Shown here one piece after another: positions 1 to 7,550 of a DNA stretch of 42,017 nt; positions within the stretch are counted from its first letter, which is position 1, and the number at the start of each line of letters is the position of its first letter. The stretch is from JBCBEX01 sp038528235. Its GTDB lineage: Bacteria > Bacteroidota > Rhodothermia > Rhodothermales > Rubricoccaceae. A model generated the notes under the pieces. The model saw only the letters and a program-made list of their open reading frames with translations. It ran no database searches and had not been told where the DNA came from. The stretch lies in contig JBCBEX010000031.1 in the NCBI GenBank assembly GCA_038528235.1, positions 1-42,017 of the forward strand, given 5' to 3'. Position numbers and translations under genes: made by a program.

Positions 1-1
1 G

Positions 2-1198
2 CTTGCTCAACTCGACAACCGTGATGTTCTTGCTTACAACTTCGAGCTCGCCTTCGATGAGAGCATCCTCGAATTCCAGAACGTGCAGAAATCGGGGACT
101 CTCTCAGAGAACTGGCTCGTCGAGTCGAGCAGCCAGCAAGCTGGGAACGTCCGCGTCTCAGCAGCAGGCTCTCAGCCTCTCGCGGGCGACGGACTCCTCC
201 TAGAGTTGGTCTTCTCACCTGTGACGGATGGGCGCTCGGACCTTGCTTGGCTCTCGTTCCGGCTCAATGAGGGTGATCCTCCGGCATCCGCATCCAACGG
301 TTCGGTTACGGTAGCGAGTTGCGGACCGTGTGGTGACGTGACAGGCAACGGCGAGGTCACCTCGTTCGATGCGTCCTACATCCTTCAGGCGGATGTAGGA
401 GCGACGCCGGAGGGCTTTAAGAGTTGTGCGGCAGACCCCACCCAAGACGGCAGTATCAGTGCGTTGGACGCCTCGCTGGTGCTCCAATTCGATGTGGGCA
501 TCCTGTCCGAATTAGAGTGTGGCGCCGGGGCACAACCTAGGGCTCCCTTTGCCGCTGCGGCGTCTGCTTCGGGCGCACGTGCAACGCCTTCGCTGGCCAG
601 TTGGAGCCCTCCGTCTCTCACGGAGGATACATGGACCCTGCCGGTCACACTCAATCAACCAGCCCAAGCGCTTCAGGTGCACCTGACTGTCGAGGGAGAG
701 GCCGCGGTCGCACTAGATGCTTCGACGCTACCAGGCGATTGGATGGTAGCTCAGCACACGACAGAAGATGGCGTCATCTTCGCGCTGGCCGGTACTACGC
801 CGTTGCCCGCAGACTGGTCATGGCCGTTCACGGTCGCGAACGTGGATGCTGAAGGTGCAACGGTTGCGGGCACGCTTCGCGTCAATGAGCAGGAGGCCGA
901 GTTCCTCCCAGCTATGGTACTTGTAGATGTACCTGAGACGTTCGCACTCTCGTTCGTGTACCCGAACCCTACCAGCACGACGGCTTCGCTCGATATGGAA
1001 CTGCCCGAAGCGGCCGAACTCCAGCTTGATGTCTACGATTTGCTGGGGCGTCGCGTGGTTACGCTCGCCGACACGCGCTTTGAAGCAGGACGCCATACGC
1101 TCACTGTCGAGACAGGCGGTTTGTCGGCCGGACGCTACTTCATCGTAGGACAGACCCCATCCGGGCCTATTCAACGGGCATTCACCGTGATCCGGTAA
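2..1198 (+). CDS. Secreted cohesin/dockerin-like protein with T9SS sorting domain (5' partial)
   Basis: The frame is open from base 2, so the start and signal peptide lie outside the window. The first ~75 visible residues form a cohesin-like beta domain (YNFELAFDESILEF, then the GDGLLLELVF strand). Around bases 323-520 come two dockerin-type calcium loops, GDVTGNGEVTSFDAS and ADPTQDGSISALDAS. After a linker and a second beta-sandwich, the protein ends in a type A type IX secretion domain (YPNPTSTTASL, then YDLLGRRV and a final FTVIR). The family role is a surface or secreted protein exported by the Por/T9SS system. A cohesin and a dockerin in one chain suggests extracellular assembly, but the ligand is unknown. 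The next gene carries a related cohesin domain 41 bp downstream on the same strand, so the two are probably co-expressed. Confidence 0.85.
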   Translation, partial: LAQLDNRDVLAYNFELAFDESILEFQNVQKSGTLSENWLVESSSQQAGNVRVSAAGSQPLAGDGLLLELVFSPVTDGRSDLAWLSFRLNEGDPPASASNGSVTVASCGPCGDVTGNGEVTSFDASYILQADVGATPEGFKSCAADPTQDGSISALDASLVLQFDVGILSELECGAGAQPRAPFAAAASASGARATPSLASWSPPSLTEDTWTLPVTLNQPAQALQVHLTVEGEAAVALDASTLPGDWMVAQHTTEDGVIFALAGTTPLPADWSWPFTVANVDAEGATVAGTLRVNEQEAEFLPAMVLVDVPETFALSFVYPNPTSTTASLDMELPEAAELQLDVYDLLGRRVVTLADTRFEAGRHTLTVETGGLSAGRYFIVGQTPSGPIQRAFTVIR

Positions 1199-1239
1199 TA
1201 CGTCGCTCTCACGTCTTCCTGCCGTCGGTAGGCGGCCTA

Positions 1240-2043
1240 ATGCTAGCTCGAATCCCAATGATATCCCTACGCGACGTCAGGTCTCCATTCCTTCTGCACC
1301 TGGCGCGTTGTGCGCTCGTGCTGGCCCTAGGCTTCACGGGAGCCGTAGTCGCCCAAACTCCGCGCCTCTCGATCGGCAGTTCCCAGGCCGAAGTTGGAAG
1401 TACGGGAAGCGTGACACTGAGCATTGATGGCCTCGCTTCAGCGCAAGTTTTTGCATTCCGTATGGAGGTGGCGTTTGATCCAACCATTGCCACAGCCCTC
1501 GATCCGTCGAGAGCGGGCACCTTGACAGACGGATGGGTTGTGGCCTCCAATAGGACCACACCAGGCATTCTGGTCATCTCCGCGGCCGGGGCCACAGCCC
1601 TATCCGGCGATGGCTTGCTGCTAGAACTCCAGTTTGATGGCATTGCTGTTGGGAATACGACGCTCGACATCACTCAGGCTCGCCTTAACGAGGGCAACCC
1701 CTCTGTATCGACCGAAAACGGCCAACTTGATATCGTTGAGGCTACGGTCGTAGAACAGGCCAACCCAGATCAACCACAACTAGACATTGCCGACCTCTAT
1801 CCCAACCCAACGACTGGAGCGATCCATACTGTTCTGTCTGTAGATCCAGCGAGCCATGTTCGGATCTGGGTCGTGGATATGCTAGGACGTATCCAATTCA
1901 GCGTGTCGGATGTCGAGCTATCCAGCCAGCCAGCTCTCCGCATTGAGACGTCGTCTCTGGTTCCTGGAAGCTATGCGGTGTGTGCCGCTGACGGAGACAG
2001 TGCTCCGTCCTGCCGTAGGTTCTCGAAGGTGGCGGAGCAGTAG
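1240..2043 (+). CDS. Secreted cohesin-domain protein with T9SS sorting domain
   Basis: 267 residues. An N-terminal hydrophobic stretch (ALVLALGFTGAVVAQ) looks like a signal peptide cleaved after AQ. Residues ~45-165 form a cohesin-like domain (VFAFRMEVAFDP; GDGLLLELQFDG; ARLNEGNPS), closely matching the visible domain of the upstream gene, whose parallel motif is FRLNEGDPPAS. The last ~75 residues are a T9SS type A sorting domain (LYPNPTTGAIHTVL; VVDMLGRI; PGSYAVCA). No dockerin loops are present here, so this protein could be a partner for the dockerin-like region of its neighbour; that pairing is inference. ATG at 1258 is an alternative start that would leave a shorter n-region. Nothing catalytic is visible. 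Confidence 0.85.
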   Translation: MLARIPMISLRDVRSPFLLHLARCALVLALGFTGAVVAQTPRLSIGSSQAEVGSTGSVTLSIDGLASAQVFAFRMEVAFDPTIATALDPSRAGTLTDGWVVASNRTTPGILVISAAGATALSGDGLLLELQFDGIAVGNTTLDITQARLNEGNPSVSTENGQLDIVEATVVEQANPDQPQLDIADLYPNPTTGAIHTVLSVDPASHVRIWVVDMLGRIQFSVSDVELSSQPALRIETSSLVPGSYAVCAADGDSAPSCRRFSKVAEQ

Positions 2044-2362
2044 CCTTTTGTCCAGCTGCTCGCAGTTGTTCGAGGAGGTCTTCCGTGACGGTCTCCACGT
2101 TGCCTGCGTGGTGCTTGAGCTCGAGGATGCGGAACTCAACACGTGCAATGCCTAGCACGGTAAATTTGCTGGTGAAGCGGTTGTCGCCTACAGCGTCGAG
2201 TGGTGCTGAATCTCATTGATCCACCCACCCGGCTATTCGATTCGTCTATGCTAACCGCTTAGGTATATTCGGATTCGAGGCTGCATTATGGGGGCAACGT
2301 TACGATAAGCTTCGTAGCCTGCCAGTCGGGGAAGGATCGGATCCTCGCCTAGAAGGAGAACG
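2044..2362. other. Gene-free stretch between cohesin gene and phage-like cassette
   Basis: About 320 bp of somewhat lower GC. A short minus-strand open stretch (about 2041-2158) could encode ~38 residues resembling the start of a helical protein (RILELKHHAGNVETVTEDLL) before it runs antisense into the cohesin gene. I do not recognise it, and it may be a gene remnant. No hairpin, tRNA or promoter is convincing. This is the left boundary of the accessory island. Confidence 0.3.
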
Positions 2363-2920
2363 TCAACGGGTGAGAGGCTCCAGAGGAATCAGCGTTGCTT
2401 TCTCGCGTGCAATTACTGCACGGAGCTTCTCGGAGAAGGGGACCCGAGTCTGCGTCACGACCACCCACAGCCACCTCCAACGCACCGCTGCTCGCACTGC
2501 GCGGATTGCTGCCTGGCTACTCACAAGGTCGGGCCGTCCATCGCCGTCGAGGTCGCCGAGGCCCTGACCCAGCCCGATGCACCCGCGTGTCTGCCAGGGG
2601 AAGTTGAGCGCGTGAACCAGGATCGCCGTCCCTCCAGGCACGCCTTCGAGCCGCCATACCTGGTCAAAGCGCGTCCAGCGGGCATCGCGGCCCCACCCGT
2701 GCGGCACGGCGCGGTAGGTCCCGGGCGGGATGCAACTCACGCCGCGGTCGCGCACCCCGTCGCCGTCGCGGTCCACCCAGGGGGGCTCCAGGCTGTAGCC
2801 CTGCCAGACGATGCCTGCTTCGCCTGATCCTCGATCAGGCACGGCAAGCGCGGCCGTGCCAAGCGTGCGGTCGGCAGCGGGCTGGACCGCCTCGCGGGTG
2901 ATGGTGAGGACCGGGGCCAT
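2363..2920 (-). CDS. DUF5675 family protein with two DxDGDG calcium-type loops
   Basis: 185 residues, last gene of a five-gene minus-strand cassette. The family core is visible: YSLEPPW, SCIPPGTYRAV, then a tryptophan/Arg stretch, GGTAILVHALNFP and TRGCIGLG. Those strand and His/Cys motifs are typical of DUF5675, found in Bacteroidota genomes and phages and of unknown biochemical function. Two acidic loops, DRDGDGVRD (near residue 51) and DLDGDGRPD (near residue 123), sit inside or next to the core. They look like EF-hand/dockerin-type calcium-binding loops and are not, as far as I recall, part of the family core. The gene lies 11 bp downstream of the preceding repeat-protein gene, so the two are probably cotranscribed. 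There is no signal peptide. Confidence 0.8.
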   Translation of the reverse strand: MAPVLTITREAVQPAADRTLGTAALAVPDRGSGEAGIVWQGYSLEPPWVDRDGDGVRDRGVSCIPPGTYRAVPHGWGRDARWTRFDQVWRLEGVPGGTAILVHALNFPWQTRGCIGLGQGLGDLDGDGRPDLVSSQAAIRAVRAAVRWRWLWVVVTQTRVPFSEKLRAVIAREKATLIPLEPLTR

Positions 2921-2931
2921 GCGGCTGTAGG

Positions 2932-3312
2932 CTAGGCGCTGAGGGCGCGCGGGGTCGCCTTCAGGAACGCCATGAGCACCTCCAGCCCTTGCGCGAGCGC
3001 CGCCGCGAGCCGCTGGATATCCTCGGGCTCGGGGTTGTCCTTGCCCAGACGGAGAGCATCGGAGCGCAGTTCGCCCTGACGTAAATCAACGGCTGCGCGC
3101 TGGACGTCCTCGGAAGCCGGGTTGTCCTTGCCCTGGAGTAGCTGAGCGAGCGCGAGGAGCCGCTGCACGTCCTCAGGCTGGGGGTTGTCCTTCCCAAGGA
3201 TCACGGCGAAGACTGGAGTCGCCCGTTGGGCGTCTTCGGGCTGCGGGCTGTCGTTAGCAAGGAGTTGTCGGAGCAAATCGAGGTTGGTGGCGGCAGGTAC
3301 GAACAGAAGCAT
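2932..3312 (-). CDS. Small protein with four GKDNPxPEDVQRL-type repeats
   Basis: 126 residues. I chose ATG 3312 because the longer upstream frame is an arginine-rich shadow of the holin-like gene. After MLLFVPAATN come four imperfect repeats, each opening with a conserved block: ANDSPQPEDAQR, GKDNPQPEDVQR, GKDNPASEDVQR, GKDNPEPEDIQR. Spacing is about 21 residues for the first two gaps and about 29 for the third. The segments between are Leu/Ala-rich and predicted helical, ending in LEVLMAFLKA. No family is recognised. The place between a holin-like gene and DUF5675 suggests a structural or regulatory part of the same phage-derived module. Function unknown. Confidence 0.6.
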   Translation of the reverse strand: MLLFVPAATNLDLLRQLLANDSPQPEDAQRATPVFAVILGKDNPQPEDVQRLLALAQLLQGKDNPASEDVQRAAVDLRQGELRSDALRLGKDNPEPEDIQRLAAALAQGLEVLMAFLKATPRALSA

Positions 3313-3371
3313 GGCGTGGACAGAGGCGGGGGCGAGGGAAACCAATGACAAAGGACGAGGGACCAGTAGTC

Positions 3372-3668
3372 CTACTGCTTCAGCCCTTCCTGGACGGGCA
3401 TGTCGTCGGAGGCGGGCCGCGCGAGGTAGGCCGTGAGCCACGTCACGACGGCCGCGACGCCGCCGTAGGCCACGAGCCCGAGGTCCCAGAGCGCAGCGAG
3501 GTCGTTGGCCTCGACGGACGGCAGCCCGGCCTTGCGCAGCGCGGCGTTGACGAGCGGAAGCAGGAGCGCTGCGCCGAGCCCGGCGAACCCGCCGAGGCGC
3601 AGCTTGCGGATCGGACGCCGCGACCACATTCGCCAGCGGGTCTGAGTCGGAGAGGGCGTGAGGTTCAT
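3372..3668 (-). CDS. Small holin-like membrane protein
   Basis: 98 residues. A basic N terminus (RWRMWSRRPIRKLRLGG) precedes a first hydrophobic segment (FAGLGAALLLPLVNAAL). A short amphipathic linker with acidic residues leads to a second hydrophobic segment (LVAYGGVAAVVTWLTAYLA) and a polar tail. Small size, two membrane segments and a charged end are typical of phage holins and similar pore proteins, but no holin family signature is clear. It lies 18 bp downstream of a membrane-anchored coiled-coil gene, the order expected in a lysis-type cassette. A holin role is inferred from topology and context only. Confidence 0.6.
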   Translation of the reverse strand: MNLTPSPTQTRWRMWSRRPIRKLRLGGFAGLGAALLLPLVNAALRKAGLPSVEANDLAALWDLGLVAYGGVAAVVTWLTAYLARPASDDMPVQEGLKQ

Positions 3669-3686
3669 CGGAGTGGAGGGCTGAGG

Positions 3687-3974
3687 TTAATCGAAGGAGC
3701 GCGACGGGTTGGCTTCGAGGCGGCGCTCGACGTGGTCGAGGCGGCGCTCTAGGTGCTCAAGCCGCCGGGCGTGGCTCGCTTGGTCAATGAGCACCTCGCC
3801 GACGGCCTCGCTGAGCCGCTCCAGCCGCGCGGTGTTGAGCGCGATGTCGGCCGCGACCTGGTCGAGCGTGCGGTTGGCGCTCCACCCGAAGAGGGCGACC
3901 AGGAGCGCCACGACGAGGTGGAGCGCGTTGCGCGCAAGCCAGCGGTCGATCTGGCTGGGAGCGTGGGTAGACAT
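3687..3974 (-). CDS. Membrane-anchored coiled-coil protein
   Basis: 95 residues. One transmembrane segment near residues 16-32 (ALHLVVALLVALFGWSA) is followed by a continuous heptad-like helix: LNTARLERLSEAVGEVL, then ARRLEHLERRLDHVERRLEA. This is a small bitopic protein with a long coiled coil on one side of the membrane. Similar proteins sit beside holins in phage lysis regions, where they may act as spanin-like or regulatory partners. The gap to the DUF6266 gene upstream is about 140 bp. I assign no enzymatic function. Confidence 0.6.
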   Translation of the reverse strand: MSTHAPSQIDRWLARNALHLVVALLVALFGWSANRTLDQVAADIALNTARLERLSEAVGEVLIDQASHARRLEHLERRLDHVERRLEANPSRSFD

Positions 3975-4114
3975 CGAGGGACAGCAAGGGAGACTGAACC
4001 ACGCGTGCGGGACCTGCTCCGGTTCGCCTCCCTATCCGCGCCGGACCAACTCCTAGCAGAGGAGGCCGACGCGGACAGCGAGGCTAACGGAGTACCCCGG
4101 CACGGAAGGCGGTG

Positions 4115-4867
4115 CTAGACGAGCGCCCCAGCAGCCTCTTGGGCCACGGCGACCTGCCCGCCAGCCGCGAAGGCGGCCTGCTTGGCCGCGCCCATGACGA
4201 TGACGTCAGCCGCGGCGTCGGCGTCGTAGCGGACGGAGCCGGGGAAGGCGAGGCTGGGGTCGCGCCCCGCGATGAGCCGGTAGGGCACGACGTGGAAGGC
4301 GTACATCGCGCGGTCGGCGAAGGGCACGGCGAGCGTGGCCTGGCCCTCTCCGCGCGTGAAGCCCGTGGCGACGCTCGCAAGCGACCCGTCGAGGCCCGTC
4401 ACGGCGATGGCAACGGCGTCGTCGGCTTGGCCACCGGCGAGGTCCCAGGTGACTTGCACCTGCCCGGCGTCATCGACGAGGCCGGTCGGCTCAGCGGGAG
4501 ACAGCCCGCCGCGGGTGAGCACGAGCTGCGCGGCGTCGAAGGTGCCCGCCGGGGCGCCGCCGAGGTTGGGGGCGCCGGAGCGCATGACGCGGACGTTGGC
4601 GCGCACGAACTCGTTGAAGGCAGTGGTGGCGTTGCGGCCGGAGCGCTCATAGCGCCGCCAGTAGGGGCGGACGAAGGCGTCCATGAGGCTGGAGCCGGCG
4701 CGGGTGAGCGTGGCGAAGAGGTCGCGCTGCTCGACCTGGGCGGCGGTCTGGGGGTTAGTGGGGCTGACACGGGCGCGGATGACGTCCTTGCCGCGCCAGC
4801 GGCTCATGACGACGGTGCCGACGGCGTTGCGGCCGCCACCGAGGATGCCGCGTTCGAGGATAGCCAT
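4115..4867 (-). CDS. DUF6266 family protein
   Basis: 250 residues. ATG 4867 is chosen because the family begins with exactly this motif (MAILERGILGGG). The sequence continues with VGTVVMSRWRGKDVIRAR, then a Pro/Gln segment (SPTNPQTAAQVEQRDLF), the family's TTAFNEFVRANV-type helix, and a beta-rich C-terminal half (VQVTWDL; ATLAVPF; YAFHVVPYRL). DUF6266 proteins are common in Bacteroidota and have no established function. Here the gene heads a minus-strand cassette with small membrane proteins and DUF5675, suggesting a particle- or phage-derived module. No signal peptide is visible. Confidence 0.8.
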   Translation of the reverse strand: MAILERGILGGGRNAVGTVVMSRWRGKDVIRARVSPTNPQTAAQVEQRDLFATLTRAGSSLMDAFVRPYWRRYERSGRNATTAFNEFVRANVRVMRSGAPNLGGAPAGTFDAAQLVLTRGGLSPAEPTGLVDDAGQVQVTWDLAGGQADDAVAIAVTGLDGSLASVATGFTRGEGQATLAVPFADRAMYAFHVVPYRLIAGRDPSLAFPGSVRYDADAAADVIVMGAAKQAAFAAGGQVAVAQEAAGALV

Positions 4868-4932
4868 GGGAGGTTGGGGCTGGGTTGGAGGGTCTGCACC
4901 CAACCTCGCAGCGTGTGCCTCGTGCGTCCAGG

Positions 4933-4956
4933 TCGAACCCGCGACCTTCTACTCCG
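4933..4956 (-). other. tRNA-like 3' fragment (possible attachment-site remnant)
   Basis: Read on the minus strand, this 24-nt stretch resembles the anticodon-loop to T-loop part of a bacterial tRNA-Arg(CCG): CGGAGTAGAAGG, then TCGCGGGTTCGA. Past the T loop the match stops, and no 5' half, D arm or acceptor stem can be built, so this is not a functional tRNA. Tyrosine integrases often cross over in this part of tRNA genes, so the fragment could mark an old attachment site beside the phage-like cassette. The comparison is from memory of tRNA sequences. Confidence 0.3.
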
Positions 4957-5056
4957 CGCGGTGTCAACGATCTTCGATAGCGCCTCTACTCTTGCAAAAT
5001 GCGCTAGTCCCCACGTGCTTACCGCTCACGAGGAGCAGTAGCGGAGCGACTGTAGT

Positions 5057-5206
5057 TCACTCGCCTGCGAGTGCGCGCACCTGTGCGACGAGCCGGTCGG
5101 AGATGTGCATCCCTGCTGTGCGCAGCTGGTCTAGAAGCGGGACGACCGCGCGAAGGTGCCCGGCTTTCTTTCCTTCAAGTAGGACCCGTGGGGTGCGCGG
5201 AAGCGC
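5057..5206 (-). pseudogene. DUF3368 (PIN-like toxin) remnant
   Basis: About 48 codons in this frame read RVLLEGKKAGHLRAVVPLL, then DQLRTAGMHISDRL and a terminal ALAGE. That is the C-terminal signature of DUF3368 PIN-fold toxins (LL.AK..G.I..V.P.LD.L...G..IS). The N-terminal ~110 residues with the catalytic acids are absent, and the fragment overlaps the 3' end of the UPF0175 gene in another frame. UPF0175 and DUF3368 normally form an antitoxin-toxin pair in this order, so a deletion has probably removed most of the toxin gene. Confidence 0.6.
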
Positions 5207-5471
5207 TCGCGAAGTGCCCCGCCTCAAACGATGCGTCGAGATCGTCCGCCTCAGCGGCAAGGGGACTGACCCGGTATCGACCGAGTGCGTGGAGAAACGC
5301 CACGCGTGGCATGCCCGCGAGGGCAGAGGCACGGCCCGAGGAGAGCCGTCCTAGTTCGTAGAGCTTGACGGCCGCGAGTAAGGCCAGCTCGGCGCCAAAG
5401 CCCTCGGGAGTTGCGTTCTCGGCGAGAAGCACTTCTTCGGGGACGGAAATGGTGACGGAGTGGGTAGGCAT
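5175..5471 (-). CDS. UPF0175 family antitoxin
   Basis: 98 residues from ATG 5471, chosen because the family start is a short beta strand (HSVTISVPEEVLL). Next come the family helices (FGAELALLAAVKLYELGRLSSGRASALAGMP) and the DNA-binding-like RVAFLHALGRYRVSP. UPF0175 proteins are ribbon/helix-type antitoxins of PIN-fold DUF3368 toxins. The C-terminal ~15 residues (EAGHFASASAHPTGPT) look unlike the family and run into the DUF3368 remnant, consistent with a deletion having fused antitoxin tail and toxin debris. The antitoxin may be orphaned, but its core is intact. Confidence 0.75.
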   Translation of the reverse strand: MPTHSVTISVPEEVLLAENATPEGFGAELALLAAVKLYELGRLSSGRASALAGMPRVAFLHALGRYRVSPLAAEADDLDASFEAGHFASASAHPTGPT

Positions 5472-5751
5472 GCTCGTCGGATGCAAAAGACAGCGACGCT
5501 CTGGGGAATCGCTCGCCAGTATGAGGCGGGCTAGCAAGGCGTCTCGGTTTTAGCTCCGAAGCCGTGTCGTACACCCGCGATATACAGATCTGGGAAGTCC
5601 AACACGGAGACCGGTTGCGAGTTGTAAGCCCATGCGTTTGAAGAGCAAACCGAGCACGTGCTCAAACGACGAGGTATAACGCTCTCATTTATGTTAGTAA
5701 CACAGATGGGAGTATCTTGACCTGTTGGAAATCCTCGCCTCCTGATCGCCT
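5472..5751. promoter_or_regulatory. Divergent intergenic region between UPF0175 and DUF234 ATPase genes
   Basis: About 280 bp separating divergent genes, with visibly lower GC toward 5680-5720. TATCTTGA at 5713-5720, 32-39 bp before the ATPase ATG, resembles the -7 element seen elsewhere in the window (TATCTTTG). No ORF or strong hairpin is visible. A promoter role is inferred from position and similarity only. Confidence 0.35.
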
Positions 5752-7191
5752 ATGGCTACCCCGACTCGTCCTGCCGACCTCTTCGACCGTGAGGTGCTTT
5801 GGACCCGCCTTGGGGAGGCGCACGCCGCTCCTGGCCCGGGGCTGGTGCTGATGATGGGTCGCCGACGTGCAGGTAAGAGCTTTCTGCTGACCCGCTTCGC
5901 GGAGGCGGTCGGCGGGGCCTACTACCAGGCAACGCGCCGCACCGAGCGTGAGCAACTCCTGGCCCTCTCGCGCGTCCTGGCTGAGCGCTTCGACGATGCG
6001 GCCCTCCGTCGCGCGGCGCTACCGGACTGGGAGGCGCTGCTGGGCTATGTCGCTGAGCGCGCGGAAGGAGCGCCGTTCCTACTCGTCCTGGATGAGTTTC
6101 CCTACCTCGCGGACGCGGCCTCGGCGCTGCCGTCGATCCTGCAGGCGTGGTGGGACCACGAGGCTCCGGGGACGCAACTCACGGTGGTCCTCTCGGGCAG
6201 CCATGTCTCGGCGATGAAGCGCCTCGTGGGGCCGGACCAGCCGCTCTATGGCCGCCGCACCGCGCGTCTGGACGTCCACCCGTTCGACTACCGCGACGCG
6301 GCGCGCTTCGTCCCGACCTGGTCGTCCCGCGACCGTCTCCGCCTCTACGCGGTCTTCGGCGGGCTGCCAGGCCACCTCGCGCTCGTGGATCCAGGCCGCT
6401 CGCTGGCAGCGAATGCGGCTCGCCACCTCCTCGACCCGTCGGGCCGCCTGCACGACGAGGCGGCGCACACGTTCGATGCGTTTTTGGCGGACGCGTCGGT
6501 CCACTACTCGGTCGTGGAAGCTATCGCGAGCGGGGAGCGCCGCTGGAGCCGCATCGCGAGCCGTGTGGGCAAGCAGACGAGCGCCCTCGCCCGCCCGCTC
6601 GACTGGCTCCTGGAGATGGAGGTCGTCGAGCGTGTGGCACCGCTGACGGCCTATCCGAACCCGAGCCCGAAGCGGATGCTGTACCAGCTTGCGGACCCGT
6701 ACCTGGTGTTCTGGCACCGCTTCGTGGCGGACATCCGCGGGCGAGGGCTCTCGGCGTTGACGGATCCCGAGGTGCTATGGGAGCGCCTCGTGGCCCCGCG
6801 CCTGGATGAGGCCCACACGGCGCACGTGTTTGAGGAGGCCTGCCGCCAGTTCGTCGCGCGGACCGCCCGCGAGCCGCATCCGGCCCTACCGTTTAGCCCG
6901 GTGCAGGTGGGGCGCTGGTGGAGCTCCGACGCGAGCGAGGAGGTCGACGTCGTCGCGCTCGACGGCGCAGGCGGCTTGCTCGTGGGCGAGTGCAAGTGGG
7001 GCGCGGCGGACGCGCGCGACCTCGACCGGCTCATCCGCCGGGGCCGTCTCGTGGCGCAGGAGGAACGCAGCATCACGACGACGACGCCTGTCCTGTTCAC
7101 AGCGGGCGGCCTAGCACCCCAGGCGCAAGCCCAAGTCGACGCAGGTGTCGCTGTCCATGTCCCTCTCGATACGCTCTACACGGTGTCTTAG
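5752..7191 (+). CDS. Archaeal-type ATPase with C-terminal DUF234 nuclease-like domain
   Basis: 479 residues. An N-terminal P-loop ATPase has Walker A GRRRAGKS (residues ~37-44) and Walker B FLLVLDEFPYL (~106-116), followed by the sensor-like LSGSHVSAM. A winged-helix segment comes next (RWSRIASRVGKQTSALARPLD). The C-terminal DUF234 region contains EEVDVVAL, then LLVGECKWG, matching a restriction-endonuclease-like D...ExK core. Such proteins are widespread in archaea and scattered in bacteria; the physiological role is unclear, though a nucleic-acid or mobile-element function is often suspected. It lies between two toxin-antitoxin loci, and its stop overlaps the convergent DUF5615 gene by 4 bp. 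Confidence 0.85.
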   Translation: MATPTRPADLFDREVLWTRLGEAHAAPGPGLVLMMGRRRAGKSFLLTRFAEAVGGAYYQATRRTEREQLLALSRVLAERFDDAALRRAALPDWEALLGYVAERAEGAPFLLVLDEFPYLADAASALPSILQAWWDHEAPGTQLTVVLSGSHVSAMKRLVGPDQPLYGRRTARLDVHPFDYRDAARFVPTWSSRDRLRLYAVFGGLPGHLALVDPGRSLAANAARHLLDPSGRLHDEAAHTFDAFLADASVHYSVVEAIASGERRWSRIASRVGKQTSALARPLDWLLEMEVVERVAPLTAYPNPSPKRMLYQLADPYLVFWHRFVADIRGRGLSALTDPEVLWERLVAPRLDEAHTAHVFEEACRQFVARTAREPHPALPFSPVQVGRWWSSDASEEVDVVALDGAGGLLVGECKWGAADARDLDRLIRRGRLVAQEERSITTTTPVLFTAGGLAPQAQAQVDAGVAVHVPLDTLYTVS

Positions 7192-7517
7192 AGAAACTCA
7201 ATGTGCCCGACCATCTCGGCAGGCTCAAGGACGGCGTGAATGAGAACAAGACCACGCACGATGTCACCCACTGGAGTACCCTGCCGGGCGTAGACGATGC
7301 CAGAGTGCGCGGTTCCGGTTGACGCGAGTCGCAGAAAGTCGTCGTCCTGGGTAAACACTACGCGTGACTCTGCGAGCGCGTAGGCGAGGTGGGATTCGTC
7401 GGTAGCCCCAAGTAGTCCGGCTTCCACGACCGTTTGCACATCAATGCCTCGTCTCCGGAGTCCCTCAACGACGGCCCGCCCAACATGCTCGTCGGTATAG
7501 TAGCGGATCGCGCTCAT
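7188..7517 (-). CDS. DUF5615 family PIN-like toxin
   Basis: 109 residues. It begins with IRYYTDEHVGRAVVEGLRRRG, the typical first strand with an early acidic residue. ATDESHLAYALAESRVVFTQ and DDDFLRLA supply the other conserved acids of a Mut7-C/PIN-type RNase fold, and the C-terminal part includes HSGIVYARQ. DUF5615 proteins are usually encoded after a DUF433 antitoxin, exactly as here (gap of 33 bp, same strand). The catalytic residues look intact, so this is probably a functional toxin. The gene end overlaps the ATPase stop by 4 bp on the opposite strand. Confidence 0.85.
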   Translation of the reverse strand: MSAIRYYTDEHVGRAVVEGLRRRGIDVQTVVEAGLLGATDESHLAYALAESRVVFTQDDDFLRLASTGTAHSGIVYARQGTPVGDIVRGLVLIHAVLEPAEMVGHIEFL

Positions 7518-7550
7518 AGTCTAGGATGCTGTGCCCTTGCGCTGGACCAT

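Noticed and set aside
2041..2158. Small minus-strand gene after the cohesin protein
   Set aside because: About 38 plausible codons then antisense sequence, no recognisable family; kept only as a note on the gap.
4933..4956. A functional tRNA gene
   Set aside because: Only an anticodon-to-T-loop fragment matches; no acceptor or D arm can be formed.
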